Of a stretch of DNA of 18,365 nucleotides, positions 1-6,842 are shown piece by piece. A program made the translations under genes and the position numbers. Positions within the stretch are counted from its first letter, which is position 1. Every line of letters starts with the position of its first letter. This stretch comes from an uncultured Collinsella sp. (GTDB taxonomy: Bacteria; Actinomycetota; Coriobacteriia; Coriobacteriales; Coriobacteriaceae): assembly GCA_900757385.1 (NCBI GenBank), contig CAAENO010000022.1:1-18365 (forward strand), written 5' to 3'. A model generated the notes under the pieces. That model did no database searches. It was not told the DNA's origin and saw nothing but the letters and a program-made list of their open reading frames with translations.

Positions 1-18
1 CGAACGGCCGAGTCGTCT

Positions 19-161
19 GGCCGGGGAAGCCCCGAGTCGCCGGGGTGTTTGCTCCAAATGAGTTCCGCATGCAAAGAAGGCCACTAAATGTGGCCTTCGT
101 CTTGCATAGGACTGTTTGAAATTTGGAGGAAATACCCCGGCGACTCGGGGCTTCCCCGGCC
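19..161. repeat. 143-bp near-perfect palindrome downstream of gatB
   Basis: Arms 19-46 and 134-161 are perfect 28-bp inverted repeats. Pairing continues inward over 47-59/121-133 with one wobble and one mismatch. Inside lies a second hairpin, GAAGGCCAC (76-84) and GTGGCCTTC (90-98), with loop TAAAT; read on the minus strand it is followed by TTTGCATG. The right arm ends 6 nt beyond the gatB stop codon. It could end the gatCAB transcript or be a REP/MITE-like mobile palindrome. I see no clear flanking target duplication. The palindrome is seen directly; its role is inferred. Confidence 0.85.
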
Positions 162-167
162 TCGCAG

Positions 168-1844
168 CTACGAGAGCGACGTTCTCAGCAACTCGTTGAA
201 GAGCTTCGGGTTGCCCTTACCGCGGCTTGCCTTCATGCACTGGCCCACCAAAAAGCCGATGACCTTCTGGTTGCCGTCACGATACTGCTGCGCCTGATCG
301 GCACAGTTTGCCAGCACCTCGTCCACGATCGGCTGCAGCGCGCCGGCATCGCTCACCTGACGCATACCACGCTCGTCGACGATCTTGTTGGGGTCATCGC
401 CGGTCTGGGCCATGGCCTCAAAGACCTCGTGCGCCTGGTTGGAGCTGATGGCATCGGTCGCCAGCAGCTTGGCAAGAGCGGCCACCTGAGTCGGCGCGAT
501 GCCGGACTCGGCGAGCGACACGCCCGCGCCCTTAAGGTAGGCGATCATCTCGTTGACCAGCAGGTTTGCGACCGTCTGGGCCTCTTTGCCAGCCATACCA
601 GCAGCAGCGGCCTCAAAGAAGTCGGCAAACTCGGGGTCGCCGGCGATCTGCTCGGCGTCTGCTGTCTTAATGCCAAAATCGGCCTCAAAACGGACGCGCT
701 TGGCATCGGGCAGCTCGGGGATCTCGCCACGGCAGCGGTCGATGAACTCGTCGTCCAGGTCGAACGGCGCCAGGTCGGGATCGGGGAACAGGCGATAGTC
801 GTCGGCCGTCTCCTTCACACGCATGACCACGGTGCGCTTGCGGCTAGGCTCCCAGTGGCGGGTCTCCTGATAGATGATGCCGCCCTCCTCGAGTACCTCG
901 GCCTGGCGGCAGATCTCGTAGGCAAGGCCGTCATGCAGGCTCTTAAACGAGTTGAGGTTCTTGAGCTCGGTCTTGGTGCCCAGCTTGGTCTCGCCGCGGC
1001 GACGCAGCGAAACGTTGCCGTCGCAGCGCATGGAACCCTTCTCCATGGAGCAGTCCGAAATGCCCAGCGTCACAAAGATGCGGCGGAGCTTCTCCATAAA
1101 CAGGCGCGCTTCCTCGGGCGTACGCAGGTCGGGCTCAGTCACGAGCTCAATCAAAGGCGTGCCGCAGCGGTTGTAGTCGACGAGCGACTCGGCCGCGGCG
1201 GTAATGCGGCCCTCGGCGCCACCCACGTGGACCATCTTGGCGGCGTCCTCCTCCATGTGGATGCGCAGGATGCGGATGGGCACCGTGTAGGAACCGTCCT
1301 CGCGGCGCTCGGGCATCTGCAGGTTGGACGCATCGTAGCTGGCCAGGTGACCGGCGCGCTGATTGCCCTCGCGCATGGTCGACGTCATGGACGTGGACAG
1401 GCCCTCGGCGTTGGCCGAAGCACTCGCCAGGCTCTGTGCCTCGGCCTCGCCAAACGCGCATTCGGGGCGCTCGGCGGCACCGCGACCGGTCACGTCCAGA
1501 TCCAGGTGGCCGTACATGGCAAAGGCGACCGGACCCTGCGTGGTCTGGAAGTTCTTGGCCATATCGGGATAGAAGTAGTGCTTGCGGTAGAACATCGAGT
1601 GGCGCTGGATCTCGCAGTTGGTGGCGAGACCGGCCTTGACGATGCTCTCGATGGCGCGCTTATTGGGCACCGGCAGGGCGCCGGGCAGGCCCAGGCACAC
1701 CGGGCACACGTTGGCGTTGGGCTCGTCATCGTGGCTGAGCTTACAGTTGCAGAACATCTTGGTGTCGAGTGCGGTGAGCTCGGTGTGGATCTCCAGGCCG
1801 ATCACGGCCTCCCAATCCTGCAGGACCTCGGAAAGCTCCTTCAT
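168..1844 (-). CDS. gatB: Asp-tRNA(Asn)/Glu-tRNA(Gln) amidotransferase subunit B
   Basis: GatB binds misacylated Glu-tRNA(Gln) or Asp-tRNA(Asn) and, with GatA and GatC, converts it to the amide in the cytosol. The 558-residue product starts with the family motif VIGLEIHTEL. It has a four-cysteine zinc site (C32, C34, C47, C50, in FCNC...CPVCLGLPG), the phosphorylation/transamidation core (RIHMEEDAAK, DYNRCGTPLIE, GSMRCDGNVS) and a C-terminal YqeY-like tRNA-binding tail from about residue 410. It is longer than the usual 475-500 residues because of extra sequence at about 117-185, rich in Ala, Ser and Glu. The ATG overlaps the gatA stop by one base (TAATG), with a GGGAGG site upstream inside gatA, so translation is probably coupled. 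Confidence 0.97.
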   Translation of the reverse strand: MKELSEVLQDWEAVIGLEIHTELTALDTKMFCNCKLSHDDEPNANVCPVCLGLPGALPVPNKRAIESIVKAGLATNCEIQRHSMFYRKHYFYPDMAKNFQTTQGPVAFAMYGHLDLDVTGRGAAERPECAFGEAEAQSLASASANAEGLSTSMTSTMREGNQRAGHLASYDASNLQMPERREDGSYTVPIRILRIHMEEDAAKMVHVGGAEGRITAAAESLVDYNRCGTPLIELVTEPDLRTPEEARLFMEKLRRIFVTLGISDCSMEKGSMRCDGNVSLRRRGETKLGTKTELKNLNSFKSLHDGLAYEICRQAEVLEEGGIIYQETRHWEPSRKRTVVMRVKETADDYRLFPDPDLAPFDLDDEFIDRCRGEIPELPDAKRVRFEADFGIKTADAEQIAGDPEFADFFEAAAAGMAGKEAQTVANLLVNEMIAYLKGAGVSLAESGIAPTQVAALAKLLATDAISSNQAHEVFEAMAQTGDDPNKIVDERGMRQVSDAGALQPIVDEVLANCADQAQQYRDGNQKVIGFLVGQCMKASRGKGNPKLFNELLRTSLS

Positions 1845-3358
1845 TACAGCTCGCCTCCCTTCCCGGCAAAATCGGGCGCGACGGAAAGCGCGGGCGCACC
1901 CGTGACGGCATCGGCAAAGCCGCGCTCCAGGGCGCGGGCAAACGTGAGCAGCTGACGGTCCTTAAACGCCGGACCCACCAGCTGGGCAGAAACGGGCAGC
2001 TGAGTATCCTCGCCCAGGCCCAGCGGCACCGAGATACCGCCGTTGCCGCAGATGTTGAGCGAAATGGTGTACAGGTCGGAAAGGTACATCTGCGTGGGGT
2101 CGCTAATCTCGCCAAACTTAAAGGCCGTGCGCGGCGAGGCGGGCATGAGGATGGTGTCCACCTTGGCATACGCGGCGTCGTAGTCCTGCGTGATGAGCGT
2201 GCGGGCCTTTTGCGCAGCGTAGTAGTACTTGTCGTACACGCCCGAGCTCAGCAGGTAGGCGCCGAGCATCTGACGGCGCTTGGCCTCGGCGCCAAAGCCG
2301 TGGGCGCGCGACAGCGAGCTCTGGTCGGACAGGTTGGCGCAGCCCTCCTCCTGATAGCCGTAGCGAATGCCGTCGAAACGGGCCAGGTTGGAGAACGCCT
2401 CGGCCGGGCCGATGACGTAGTAGGCGGCGATGGCGGCGTCTAGGTGCGGCAGGTCGACCTCCACGAGCTCGGCGCCCTGGTTCTGCAGCTCCTGAGCGGC
2501 GCGCTGAACAGCGGCCTTGACCTCGGGCGTCAGACCCTCGGCCTCCATAAACGCGGGGATGATGCCCACACGCTTGCCCTCGATGCTGTCGTTGAGATGC
2601 TCGGTAAAGTCGACGGCGCAATCCTGGCTGGTGCAGTCGTACGGATCGTGGCCCGCACCGGTAAGCGCGTTCATGGCCAGCGCGACATCCTCGACCGTGC
2701 GGCCAAAGGGGCCCACCTGGTCGAGCGACGAGCCAAAGGCAACCACGCCGTAACGGCTCACGGCGCCATACGTGGGCTTAAAGCCCACCACGCCGCACAG
2801 CGACGCCGGCTGGCGAATGGAGCCGCCGGTGTCCGAGCCCAGCGAGAGCGCGACCTCGCCCGCGGCGACGGCTGCAGCGGAGCCGCCCGAAGAGCCGCCG
2901 GGCACGCGCTCGGTATCCCAAGGGTTGTTGGTGCGATGGAAGGCCGAGCTCTCGGTAGAGCTGCCAAAGGCGAACTCGTCCATGTTGGCCTTGCCCATGG
3001 GCAGGCAGCCGGCGTCGAGCATGCGCTGGACGCAGGTGGCGGTGTAGACGCTCTGGTAGTCCTCGAGCATGCGGGAAGCACAGGTGGTGCGCGTGCCCAC
3101 GAGGTTCATGTTGTCCTTGATGGCCAGCGGCACGCCCGCGAGCGGGGGCAGCGGCTTGCCTGCGGCACGGTCGGCATCCACGCGCGCAGCGGCCTCGAGC
3201 GCAAGCTCGGGCGCCACCTGCAGGAATGCCTGGACCCCGCCCTCGCGCGCCTCGATGGCGGCAAGGGAGGCCTGGGCCACCTCGGTAGCGGTAAAGTCGC
3301 CGGCAGAAACGCCCGCGGCGATCTGGGCGGCGGTAAGGGAATCGAAGCTTTGCGCCAT
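1844..3358 (-). CDS. gatA: Asp-tRNA(Asn)/Glu-tRNA(Gln) amidotransferase subunit A
   Basis: GatA is the amidase subunit that releases ammonia from glutamine for GatB. The 504-residue product carries the amidase signature with the Ser-cisSer-Lys triad visible as K81 (LAIKDN), S156 (GGSSGGS) and S180 (DTGGSIRQPA). The surrounding VGFKPTYGAVSRYGV block is standard, and the length matches the family. The ATG overlaps the gatC stop as TAATG and is preceded by a purine-rich GGGGGAG site within the end of gatC. It is the middle gene of the gatC-gatA-gatB operon. Presence of GatCAB implies the indirect route to Gln-tRNA and/or Asn-tRNA; which one depends on the synthetases elsewhere in the genome. Confidence 0.98.
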   Translation of the reverse strand: MAQSFDSLTAAQIAAGVSAGDFTATEVAQASLAAIEAREGGVQAFLQVAPELALEAAARVDADRAAGKPLPPLAGVPLAIKDNMNLVGTRTTCASRMLEDYQSVYTATCVQRMLDAGCLPMGKANMDEFAFGSSTESSAFHRTNNPWDTERVPGGSSGGSAAAVAAGEVALSLGSDTGGSIRQPASLCGVVGFKPTYGAVSRYGVVAFGSSLDQVGPFGRTVEDVALAMNALTGAGHDPYDCTSQDCAVDFTEHLNDSIEGKRVGIIPAFMEAEGLTPEVKAAVQRAAQELQNQGAELVEVDLPHLDAAIAAYYVIGPAEAFSNLARFDGIRYGYQEEGCANLSDQSSLSRAHGFGAEAKRRQMLGAYLLSSGVYDKYYYAAQKARTLITQDYDAAYAKVDTILMPASPRTAFKFGEISDPTQMYLSDLYTISLNICGNGGISVPLGLGEDTQLPVSAQLVGPAFKDRQLLTFARALERGFADAVTGAPALSVAPDFAGKGGEL

Positions 3359-3669
3359 TACTCGCTCTCCCCCTCTCCCAAAATGGACGGCACGCGGAAG
3401 TAGCGGTCGCGCGCGCTGCCGGCGTTTTCGAGCGCAACGTCGAGCGGCAGGTCGCGCTCGAGCTCGCGCAGGTCATCGCCCATCACGTTGGACAGGCTTC
3501 CGATGGGATGGAACGTGGGCTCCACGTCGGGCAAGTCATATTGCAGGACGGGCTCGAGCATCTGGACGGCGTCGTTCATGTAGGACGTCATCTGGGCGAG
3601 CTCGTCATCGGTCAGTGCGATCTTTGCGTACTCGGCGATGCCGCGCACGTCTTTCTCGCTGAGTGCCAT
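3358..3669 (-). CDS. gatC: Asp-tRNA(Asn)/Glu-tRNA(Gln) amidotransferase subunit C
   Basis: GatC is the small belt-like subunit that wraps and stabilises the GatA-GatB contact. The 103-residue product shows the family pattern: N-terminal helix with AEYAKIALTDDE, the VEPTFHP segment, then a C-terminal YFRVPSIL. I chose the ATG at 3669 because AAGGGAG lies about 7 nt upstream; an in-frame ATG 6 codons earlier lacks such a site and would put the ribosome site inside the gene. It is the first gene of the operon and shares a TAATG junction with gatA. Confidence 0.96.
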   Translation of the reverse strand: MALSEKDVRGIAEYAKIALTDDELAQMTSYMNDAVQMLEPVLQYDLPDVEPTFHPIGSLSNVMGDDLRELERDLPLDVALENAGSARDRYFRVPSILGEGESE

Positions 3670-3704
3670 AGGCGCTCCCTTCCGCATAACAGTTAAACCG
3701 CTCT

Positions 3705-3710
3705 AGTATA
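3705..3710 (-). promoter_or_regulatory. candidate -10 box for gatCAB
   Basis: TATACT on the minus strand, 35 nt upstream of the gatC start codon. No good -35 hexamer is found at 16-18 bp, so this is a weak call that rests on position and the -10 match alone. Confidence 0.3.
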
Positions 3711-3803
3711 CAAGGCAACGCCGGCTTGGAGCAGGCGCTTTACCCAAATGCAGCGAAAACGTAACGAGGGCGGCGGGCTGGCAGGCGAAGGGCTAGTGGT
3801 TCT

Positions 3804-3876
3804 GCAGCGAAAACCGCGCCGTCCGTAGCGAAAACCGTCTCGCCCGCAGCGAGAACCGTCCCGCCCGCAACGAAGA
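3804..3876. repeat. 21-bp tandem repeat, about 3.5 copies
   Basis: Units at 3804-3824, 3825-3845 and 3846-3866 follow the pattern GYAGCGARAACCGYSYCGYCC, and a decayed partial unit follows at 3867-3876. A related single unit (GCAGCGAAAACG) is seen near 3749. The array lies between gatC and the sortase and abuts the palindrome at 3877. No coding role is supported: the minus-strand open frame across it is made of the repeat itself and has no ribosome site. Confidence 0.75.
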
Positions 3877-3935
3877 CCATCACAACATTCGACGCTTTTC
3901 GCCAAAATCGAGATTTTCATCGAATGTTGTGATGG
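3877..3935. repeat. palindromic repeat family 2, copy 1
   Basis: The 16-bp arms CCATCACAACATTCGA (3877-3892) and TCGAATGTTGTGATGG (3920-3935) are perfect inverted repeats around a 27-nt centre. A second copy with the same arms and a near-identical centre lies at 15231-15289. This copy is followed within 15 nt by a family 1 palindrome. Confidence 0.85.
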
Positions 3936-3949
3936 TTTGGAAGCCCCGC

Positions 3950-3982
3950 CCACCACAAAGGTGCCTATCCCCTTTGCGGTGG
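3950..3982. repeat. palindromic repeat family 1, copy 1
   Basis: CCACCACAAAGG (3950-3961) and CCTTTGCGGTGG (3971-3982) form an inverted repeat with one C/T difference. It ends 14 nt before the sortase stop codon, on the downstream side of that gene. Other copies are at 14218-14247, 15177-15209 and 16748-16780. It may fold in the 3' end of the sortase mRNA. Confidence 0.8.
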
Positions 3983-3996
3983 TTCTGAACAATGTC

Positions 3997-4935
3997 CTAT
4001 GCCGAGGCCTTGGCTTTACGGCGCTTGCGAACCGTGTGGATCACGATGTCCAGCAGCAACAGCACAATGGCTACGACCACAATGAGCACGGCGAACTCGC
4101 GCTTGCCCCAGTGGCGGCCGGCCAGCGACTTTTGCTTGTCGACGTCCTTTTTGTTGTACTTGGTGCGCACGCAATGCACTAACAGGCGATGGTCGTTCAC
4201 GCCATAGGGCGTGCAGGTGACGAGCGTCACCTTGTCGGCGCCGGGCTCGATGGTCAGCGACTCCATCTCCTCGGGCAGCACCACCTCGGAGTCCACCATC
4301 TTGTAGGCGAGCGTCTTGTTCATGGTGTGCAGCAGCACCAGGTCGCCGGGTTCCAGCGAATGGATGTCGTCGAACATGCTCAGGTTGCGCATGCCCGAGT
4401 GCGCGGTGAGCACGCAGTGCGTCGAGGTGCCGCCCACCGGCAGGCTCGTGCCCTCCAGGTGGCCGACGCCCGCCATAAGGACTTCTTCGCTCGTACCGTG
4501 GTAGATGGGCATGCTCACGTCGATTGAGGGGATCTCGACCCAGCTCATCATGGGGTCGCGGTCAAAGATGAGCTGCTGGGCGTAGGGCTCGATCTGGTCG
4601 GCGGGAAGCTCGGTGGCCTCGCCCGCCAGCTGCTCGTTAAAGGAGCGCGCCTGGAGCAGGATGCGCTCGCGCTCCTCGGCAGACAGCGCGTCCACGGTGC
4701 TGGACACGGTGCTGATCTGGTTGAACACGCCCGAGGCCTCGAGCCGGTCCAAGATCCACGGCCAGGTCATAAGGCCCACGCCAATAAGGATGATGACGAT
4801 GGTGATGAGTCGATCGGCCCAACGCGGCAGTCGCTTGCGGCGGCGCTTGGGCTTTTGTTGAGGTTTGGGCTGAGGGCTTGAGCCACCGTTGGCCGCGGCG
4901 TTATTGCTCTTCATATGTTTGGCGCCCTGCACCAT
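3997..4935 (-). CDS. class C (pilus-assembly) sortase
   Basis: This is a membrane transpeptidase that cleaves LPXTG-like signals and links pilin subunits through lysine. The 312-residue product has a basic, Pro-rich cytoplasmic start, a membrane segment at about 42-62, an extracellular sortase fold, and a second membrane segment at about 281-300 followed by a basic tail; the two-anchor layout is typical of class C. The catalytic residues are visible: H179 (LTAHSG), C241 (TLVTCTPYGVN) and R250 (HRLLV). A lid-like DP pair is at 127-128 (RDPMM), without the usual aromatic residue. I chose the first ATG because GAGGAG lies 9 nt upstream; the ATG at codon 8 has no good site. It is the only sortase in the window, so the natural substrates are the three LPXTG-type proteins at 7018-13747. 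Confidence 0.95.
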   Translation of the reverse strand: MVQGAKHMKSNNAAANGGSSPQPKPQQKPKRRRKRLPRWADRLITIVIILIGVGLMTWPWILDRLEASGVFNQISTVSSTVDALSAEERERILLQARSFNEQLAGEATELPADQIEPYAQQLIFDRDPMMSWVEIPSIDVSMPIYHGTSEEVLMAGVGHLEGTSLPVGGTSTHCVLTAHSGMRNLSMFDDIHSLEPGDLVLLHTMNKTLAYKMVDSEVVLPEEMESLTIEPGADKVTLVTCTPYGVNDHRLLVHCVRTKYNKKDVDKQKSLAGRHWGKREFAVLIVVVAIVLLLLDIVIHTVRKRRKAKASA

Positions 4936-4951
4936 CGCCAGTCACTCCTCT

Positions 4952-4965
4952 ACAACTCAAGTTGT
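4952..4965. promoter_or_regulatory. palindrome ahead of the sortase gene, possible operator
   Basis: ACAACT-CA-AGTTGT is a perfect palindrome with 6-bp arms. It lies just upstream of the GAGGAG ribosome site of the sortase and downstream of a TATTAT (minus strand, about 4974-4979) that could be a -10 box. A binding site for the adjacent winged-helix regulator is one possibility; the sequence gives no proof. Confidence 0.3.
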
Positions 4966-5057
4966 CTAAACAAATAATAGCCGATTAGCGAGCTTCCGCG
5001 CCGGACAACGCCGCTAGAACCGAAACACCGCCTACGGTTCGAATTCTTGGAGACCTT

Positions 5058-6026
5058 CTACAGCGCTTCTTGCCATGGATATTCCTTTCCAAACATGCGA
5101 TCGACTTCGAGCTGAATTCGCTCATCGTCGATTGCCGCCAAAGATAGCGCAAGCGATATGTTGTCGACACGGGAGGAGCCGGCAAACACGGGTGCATAGC
5201 GCCACACTTGGATCATCGCCGTTTCGTTATCCGGCAGCTCCCCATCTGCGACTTCGAGGTCGCTCAGTTGACGCCATGCACTTCTTAAGACGGCCTTTTG
5301 TTCCATGCCCGGCGCAGCGAGCATCGAACGCGCAGCGAGCGCCGTCTCCCCGGCGTCAACAAGATAGTCGATCTGCGGCGTCTTCCTTGCAAAAAAGACC
5401 TTCGAGACAGGCGAGGAGAGCTCTGCCATGTGCTCGCTGAGCAGAAGATCAACGGCAACAGGGAACACGACGACACGTCGCTCGCGACGCTCGCGCCTCG
5501 CGAGCCCCCTGTCAACAAGCTCGGTTATGGCCTCACTCGCGCGGCTTGCCGAAATCCCAAGCGCACGACAAAGGTCATAGGGACGATATGACTCCTGGGC
5601 TGCTCCCCAGATTGCGGCAGCCTGCGCGTTGGGTGACATCTTGGTCGCGTGGTTGCGAAACCGGGCACCACCCCTCTCCGTGCAGGCTGTTCCCATAAAT
5701 GGAAGAAAAGCCTGTCTGCCGGGGCAAACAAACGGAATCCCTTGTGCGACCAATGCTTTGCGCTGACGTGCATCGGCATCAGGAAACGAAACGACAACAG
5801 GAGTCTCCGCACGCAAGGCTAACTGACTATAGACCCTCTTAGCCTCGGGAAGCCCGACGCCAGTAGGCAAACTTGCAAGCAAAAACGAAAAACCGTTTGC
5901 GTCAACAGCGCGGACGTCAATCGCCCGCAGATACAGCGGCAAGCGTGCGGATCCAGGCCAAGTTCTGGCCTTGGCGGAGAGGCCTAGTGCTTCTTGTAAG
6001 TAGATTAGCGCTTCGTTCATTTCCAT
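5058..6026 (-). CDS. winged-helix DNA-binding protein with a conserved N-terminal domain of unknown function
   Basis: The 322-residue protein has three parts. Residues 1-115 form an alpha/beta domain ending in a strongly patterned block (KALVAQGIPFVCPGRQAFLPF, 90-110). Residues 131-190 are a winged helix with a clear helix-turn-helix (LCRALGISASRASEAITEL) and a basic wing (RRERRERR). Residues 215-322 form a C-terminal domain ending in a charged DDERI...MFGKEYPW stretch. It has no membrane segment. I recall similar three-part proteins annotated as MarR-like or AbiEi-like regulators in Firmicutes, so that label is possible but not proven. It sits between sortase and pilins and 122 nt upstream of the sortase, so control of the pilus locus, or a toxin-antitoxin or defence role, are both open. 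Ribosome site is weak; ATG at 6020 (codon 3) is an alternative start. Confidence 0.8.
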   Translation of the reverse strand: MEMNEALIYLQEALGLSAKARTWPGSARLPLYLRAIDVRAVDANGFSFLLASLPTGVGLPEAKRVYSQLALRAETPVVVSFPDADARQRKALVAQGIPFVCPGRQAFLPFMGTACTERGGARFRNHATKMSPNAQAAAIWGAAQESYRPYDLCRALGISASRASEAITELVDRGLARRERRERRVVVFPVAVDLLLSEHMAELSSPVSKVFFARKTPQIDYLVDAGETALAARSMLAAPGMEQKAVLRSAWRQLSDLEVADGELPDNETAMIQVWRYAPVFAGSSRVDNISLALSLAAIDDERIQLEVDRMFGKEYPWQEAL

Positions 6027-6055
6027 CGTTTTCGTTCGATTTCAGTTTGTATTGG

Positions 6056-6069
6056 AATTATACATAATT
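6056..6069 (-). promoter_or_regulatory. -10 box embedded in a palindrome upstream of the regulator
   Basis: On the minus strand TATAAT (6062-6057) lies 30 nt upstream of the regulator start. It is contained in the perfect palindrome AATTAT-AC-ATAATT (6056-6069). A second inverted repeat, CGGAAT...ATTCCG, follows at about 6072-6090. A palindrome across the -10 box fits self-repression by the encoded winged-helix protein. The -35 region is poor. Confidence 0.4.
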
Positions 6070-6126
6070 TTCGGAATTAACGAGATTCCGTTCATGCCTA
6101 AGCCCATATTTGCGTTTTCAAAATAT

Positions 6127-6150
6127 CCCGAATCGGCTGGGCGATTCGGG
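6127..6150 (-). terminator. hairpin, possible terminator of the small peptide mRNA
   Basis: CCCGAATCG (6127-6135) and CGATTCGGG (6142-6150) form a perfect 9-bp stem with a 6-nt loop. On the minus strand it is followed by ATATTTTGAAAAC, a T-rich tail. It lies about 105 nt past the peptide stop codon and directly abuts the -10 box of the plus-strand RNA, so it could instead be an operator. In copy B (6607-6630) the stem is kept through a G-T pair. Confidence 0.5.
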
Positions 6151-6151
6151 A

Positions 6152-6265
6152 TACAATGTCAATAGAAAACGACGCACCCCGCGTAAGTGTACGAGAGCGC
6201 GGGCGGCCTAGTTTTCAGTTTTTGTTAAATGCCCGGGATCCGACCCCCGGGCATTCTTATTTGCG
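6152..6265 (+). ncRNA. putative antisense small RNA of a type I toxin-antitoxin module (copy A)
   Basis: A TACAAT -10 box at 6152-6157 would start a plus-strand RNA near 6164. The RNA contains a stem CCCGCG/CGCGGG (6178-6183/6198-6203), a U-rich single-stranded stretch, and then a strong terminator ATGCCCGGG/CCCGGGCAT (6229-6237/6246-6254) followed by TCTTATTT. It would be about 100 nt long. It is convergent with, and complementary to, the 3' end of the 49-residue peptide gene on the minus strand, as in txpA/RatA-type pairs. Copy B at 6632-6742 keeps every element. No good -35 hexamer is visible at the usual distance. Confidence 0.55.
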
Positions 6266-6406
6266 CTTTCGGCGCAAATGCCGTCCACCGTCCGCACCGC
6301 GCGTGCGCCTACGGACCTTAAACCGAACTTCATACGAGTCAAGAAACGCGATGACGAACGAGCCCACCGCCGCGAGGGCGGCGAGCGCGTTAAGGAATTT
6401 CAGCAT
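6257..6406 (-). CDS. 49-residue hydrophobic/basic peptide, putative type I toxin
   Basis: The ATG at 6406 is preceded by GGAGGT with a 6-nt spacer, the best ribosome site in this part of the window. The peptide begins MLKFLNALAALAAVGSFVIAF, one membrane-spanning helix (about residues 3-21), then switches to a strongly basic tail (RRRTRG...RRKRK). This layout matches the small membrane-acting toxins of type I systems (holin-like toxin, TxpA/BsrG style); similarity by pattern only. Its 3' end is overlapped by a convergent small RNA, and the stop codon lies in a hairpin (6259-6279). A TAAAAT on the minus strand at 6468-6463 is a possible -10 box. A longer reading from 6601 lacks a ribosome site. 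It could also be a small membrane protein without toxicity. Confidence 0.6.
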   Translation of the reverse strand: MLKFLNALAALAAVGSFVIAFLDSYEVRFKVRRRTRGADGGRHLRRKRK

Positions 6407-6631
6407 TTGGGGACCTCCGATCGAGTCGTCGGCCGCCCGCGCACGGGATGCGTCGCAAGGATATTTTACTGCGAGTGTATGCACCCACGTCTGGTAAACG
6501 CGATTTTGACAAACATTTGTTCGATAGTTACAAACACGGTTCCTCATCCAGCGGAGCCTGGCCGCATTGTCCGCGTTTGCCCGACGTGTTTGCGTTTTCA
6601 AAATGTCCCGGATCGGCGGGGCGATTCGGGA

Positions 6632-6742
6632 TACAATGTCAATAGGAAACGACGCATCCCGCGTAAGTACTTAGGAGCGCGGGCGACCAGTTTCCGACGT
6701 TGTTAAATGCCCGGGCTCCGAACCCCGGGCATTCTTATTTGC
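6632..6742 (+). ncRNA. second copy of the structured small RNA, without a full toxin gene
   Basis: TACAAT at 6632-6637 is followed by the same stem CCCGCG/CGCGGG with a different loop (TAAGTACTTAGGA instead of TAAGTGTACGAGA). The terminator hairpin at 6707-6732 has a changed loop (CTCCGAA) but an intact stem and T-rich tail. Keeping stems while loops drift suggests the RNA structure has been under selection. With the peptide gene broken next to it, this would be an orphan antitoxin RNA if the module is a toxin-antitoxin pair. Confidence 0.5.
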
Positions 6743-6842
6743 GCTTGTTGCAGCGCAAATGCCTTCTACCGTCCACACCGCGCGTGCGCCTACGGACCTT
6801 AAACCGAACCTCATACGAGTCAAGAAACGCGATGACGAACGA
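6735..6842 (-). pseudogene. 5'-truncated copy of the small peptide gene
   Basis: The minus strand reads SFVIAFLDSYEVRFKVRRR and a basic tail to TAA, matching residues 16-49 of the peptide at 6257-6406 almost exactly. Upstream of the Ser codon the frame runs through unrelated codons to a stop with no ATG. The N-terminal half of the membrane helix and the ribosome site are missing, so this copy should not give the peptide. Confidence 0.8.

Larger units (their letters stand above)
6109..6362. repeat. 254-bp direct repeat, copy A (complete module)
   Basis: This unit matches 6589-6843 along its whole length with scattered substitutions and single-base indels, at a 480-bp offset. It holds the small RNA and the 3' part of the small peptide gene. 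Stems of four hairpins are kept in both copies while their loops differ. Confidence 0.93.

Noticed and set aside
123..1955. Long plus-strand open frame of 610 codons across gatB
   Set aside because: It is antisense to a certain gatB, begins inside the palindrome, has no ribosome site and no recognisable domain. Long antisense frames are expected in GC-rich codon use.
3804..3876. CRISPR array
   Set aside because: The 21-bp units are directly adjacent without spacers and no cas gene is nearby.
3693..3992. Minus-strand open frame of 99 codons between gatC and the sortase
   Set aside because: It consists of the 21-bp repeats and palindromes; the peptide repeat RCGRDG only mirrors the DNA repeat, and no ribosome site is present.
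6257..6601. 114-codon version of the small peptide gene
   Set aside because: The ATG at 6601 has no ribosome site, whereas the internal ATG at 6406 has GGAGGT at ideal spacing and begins a clean membrane helix.
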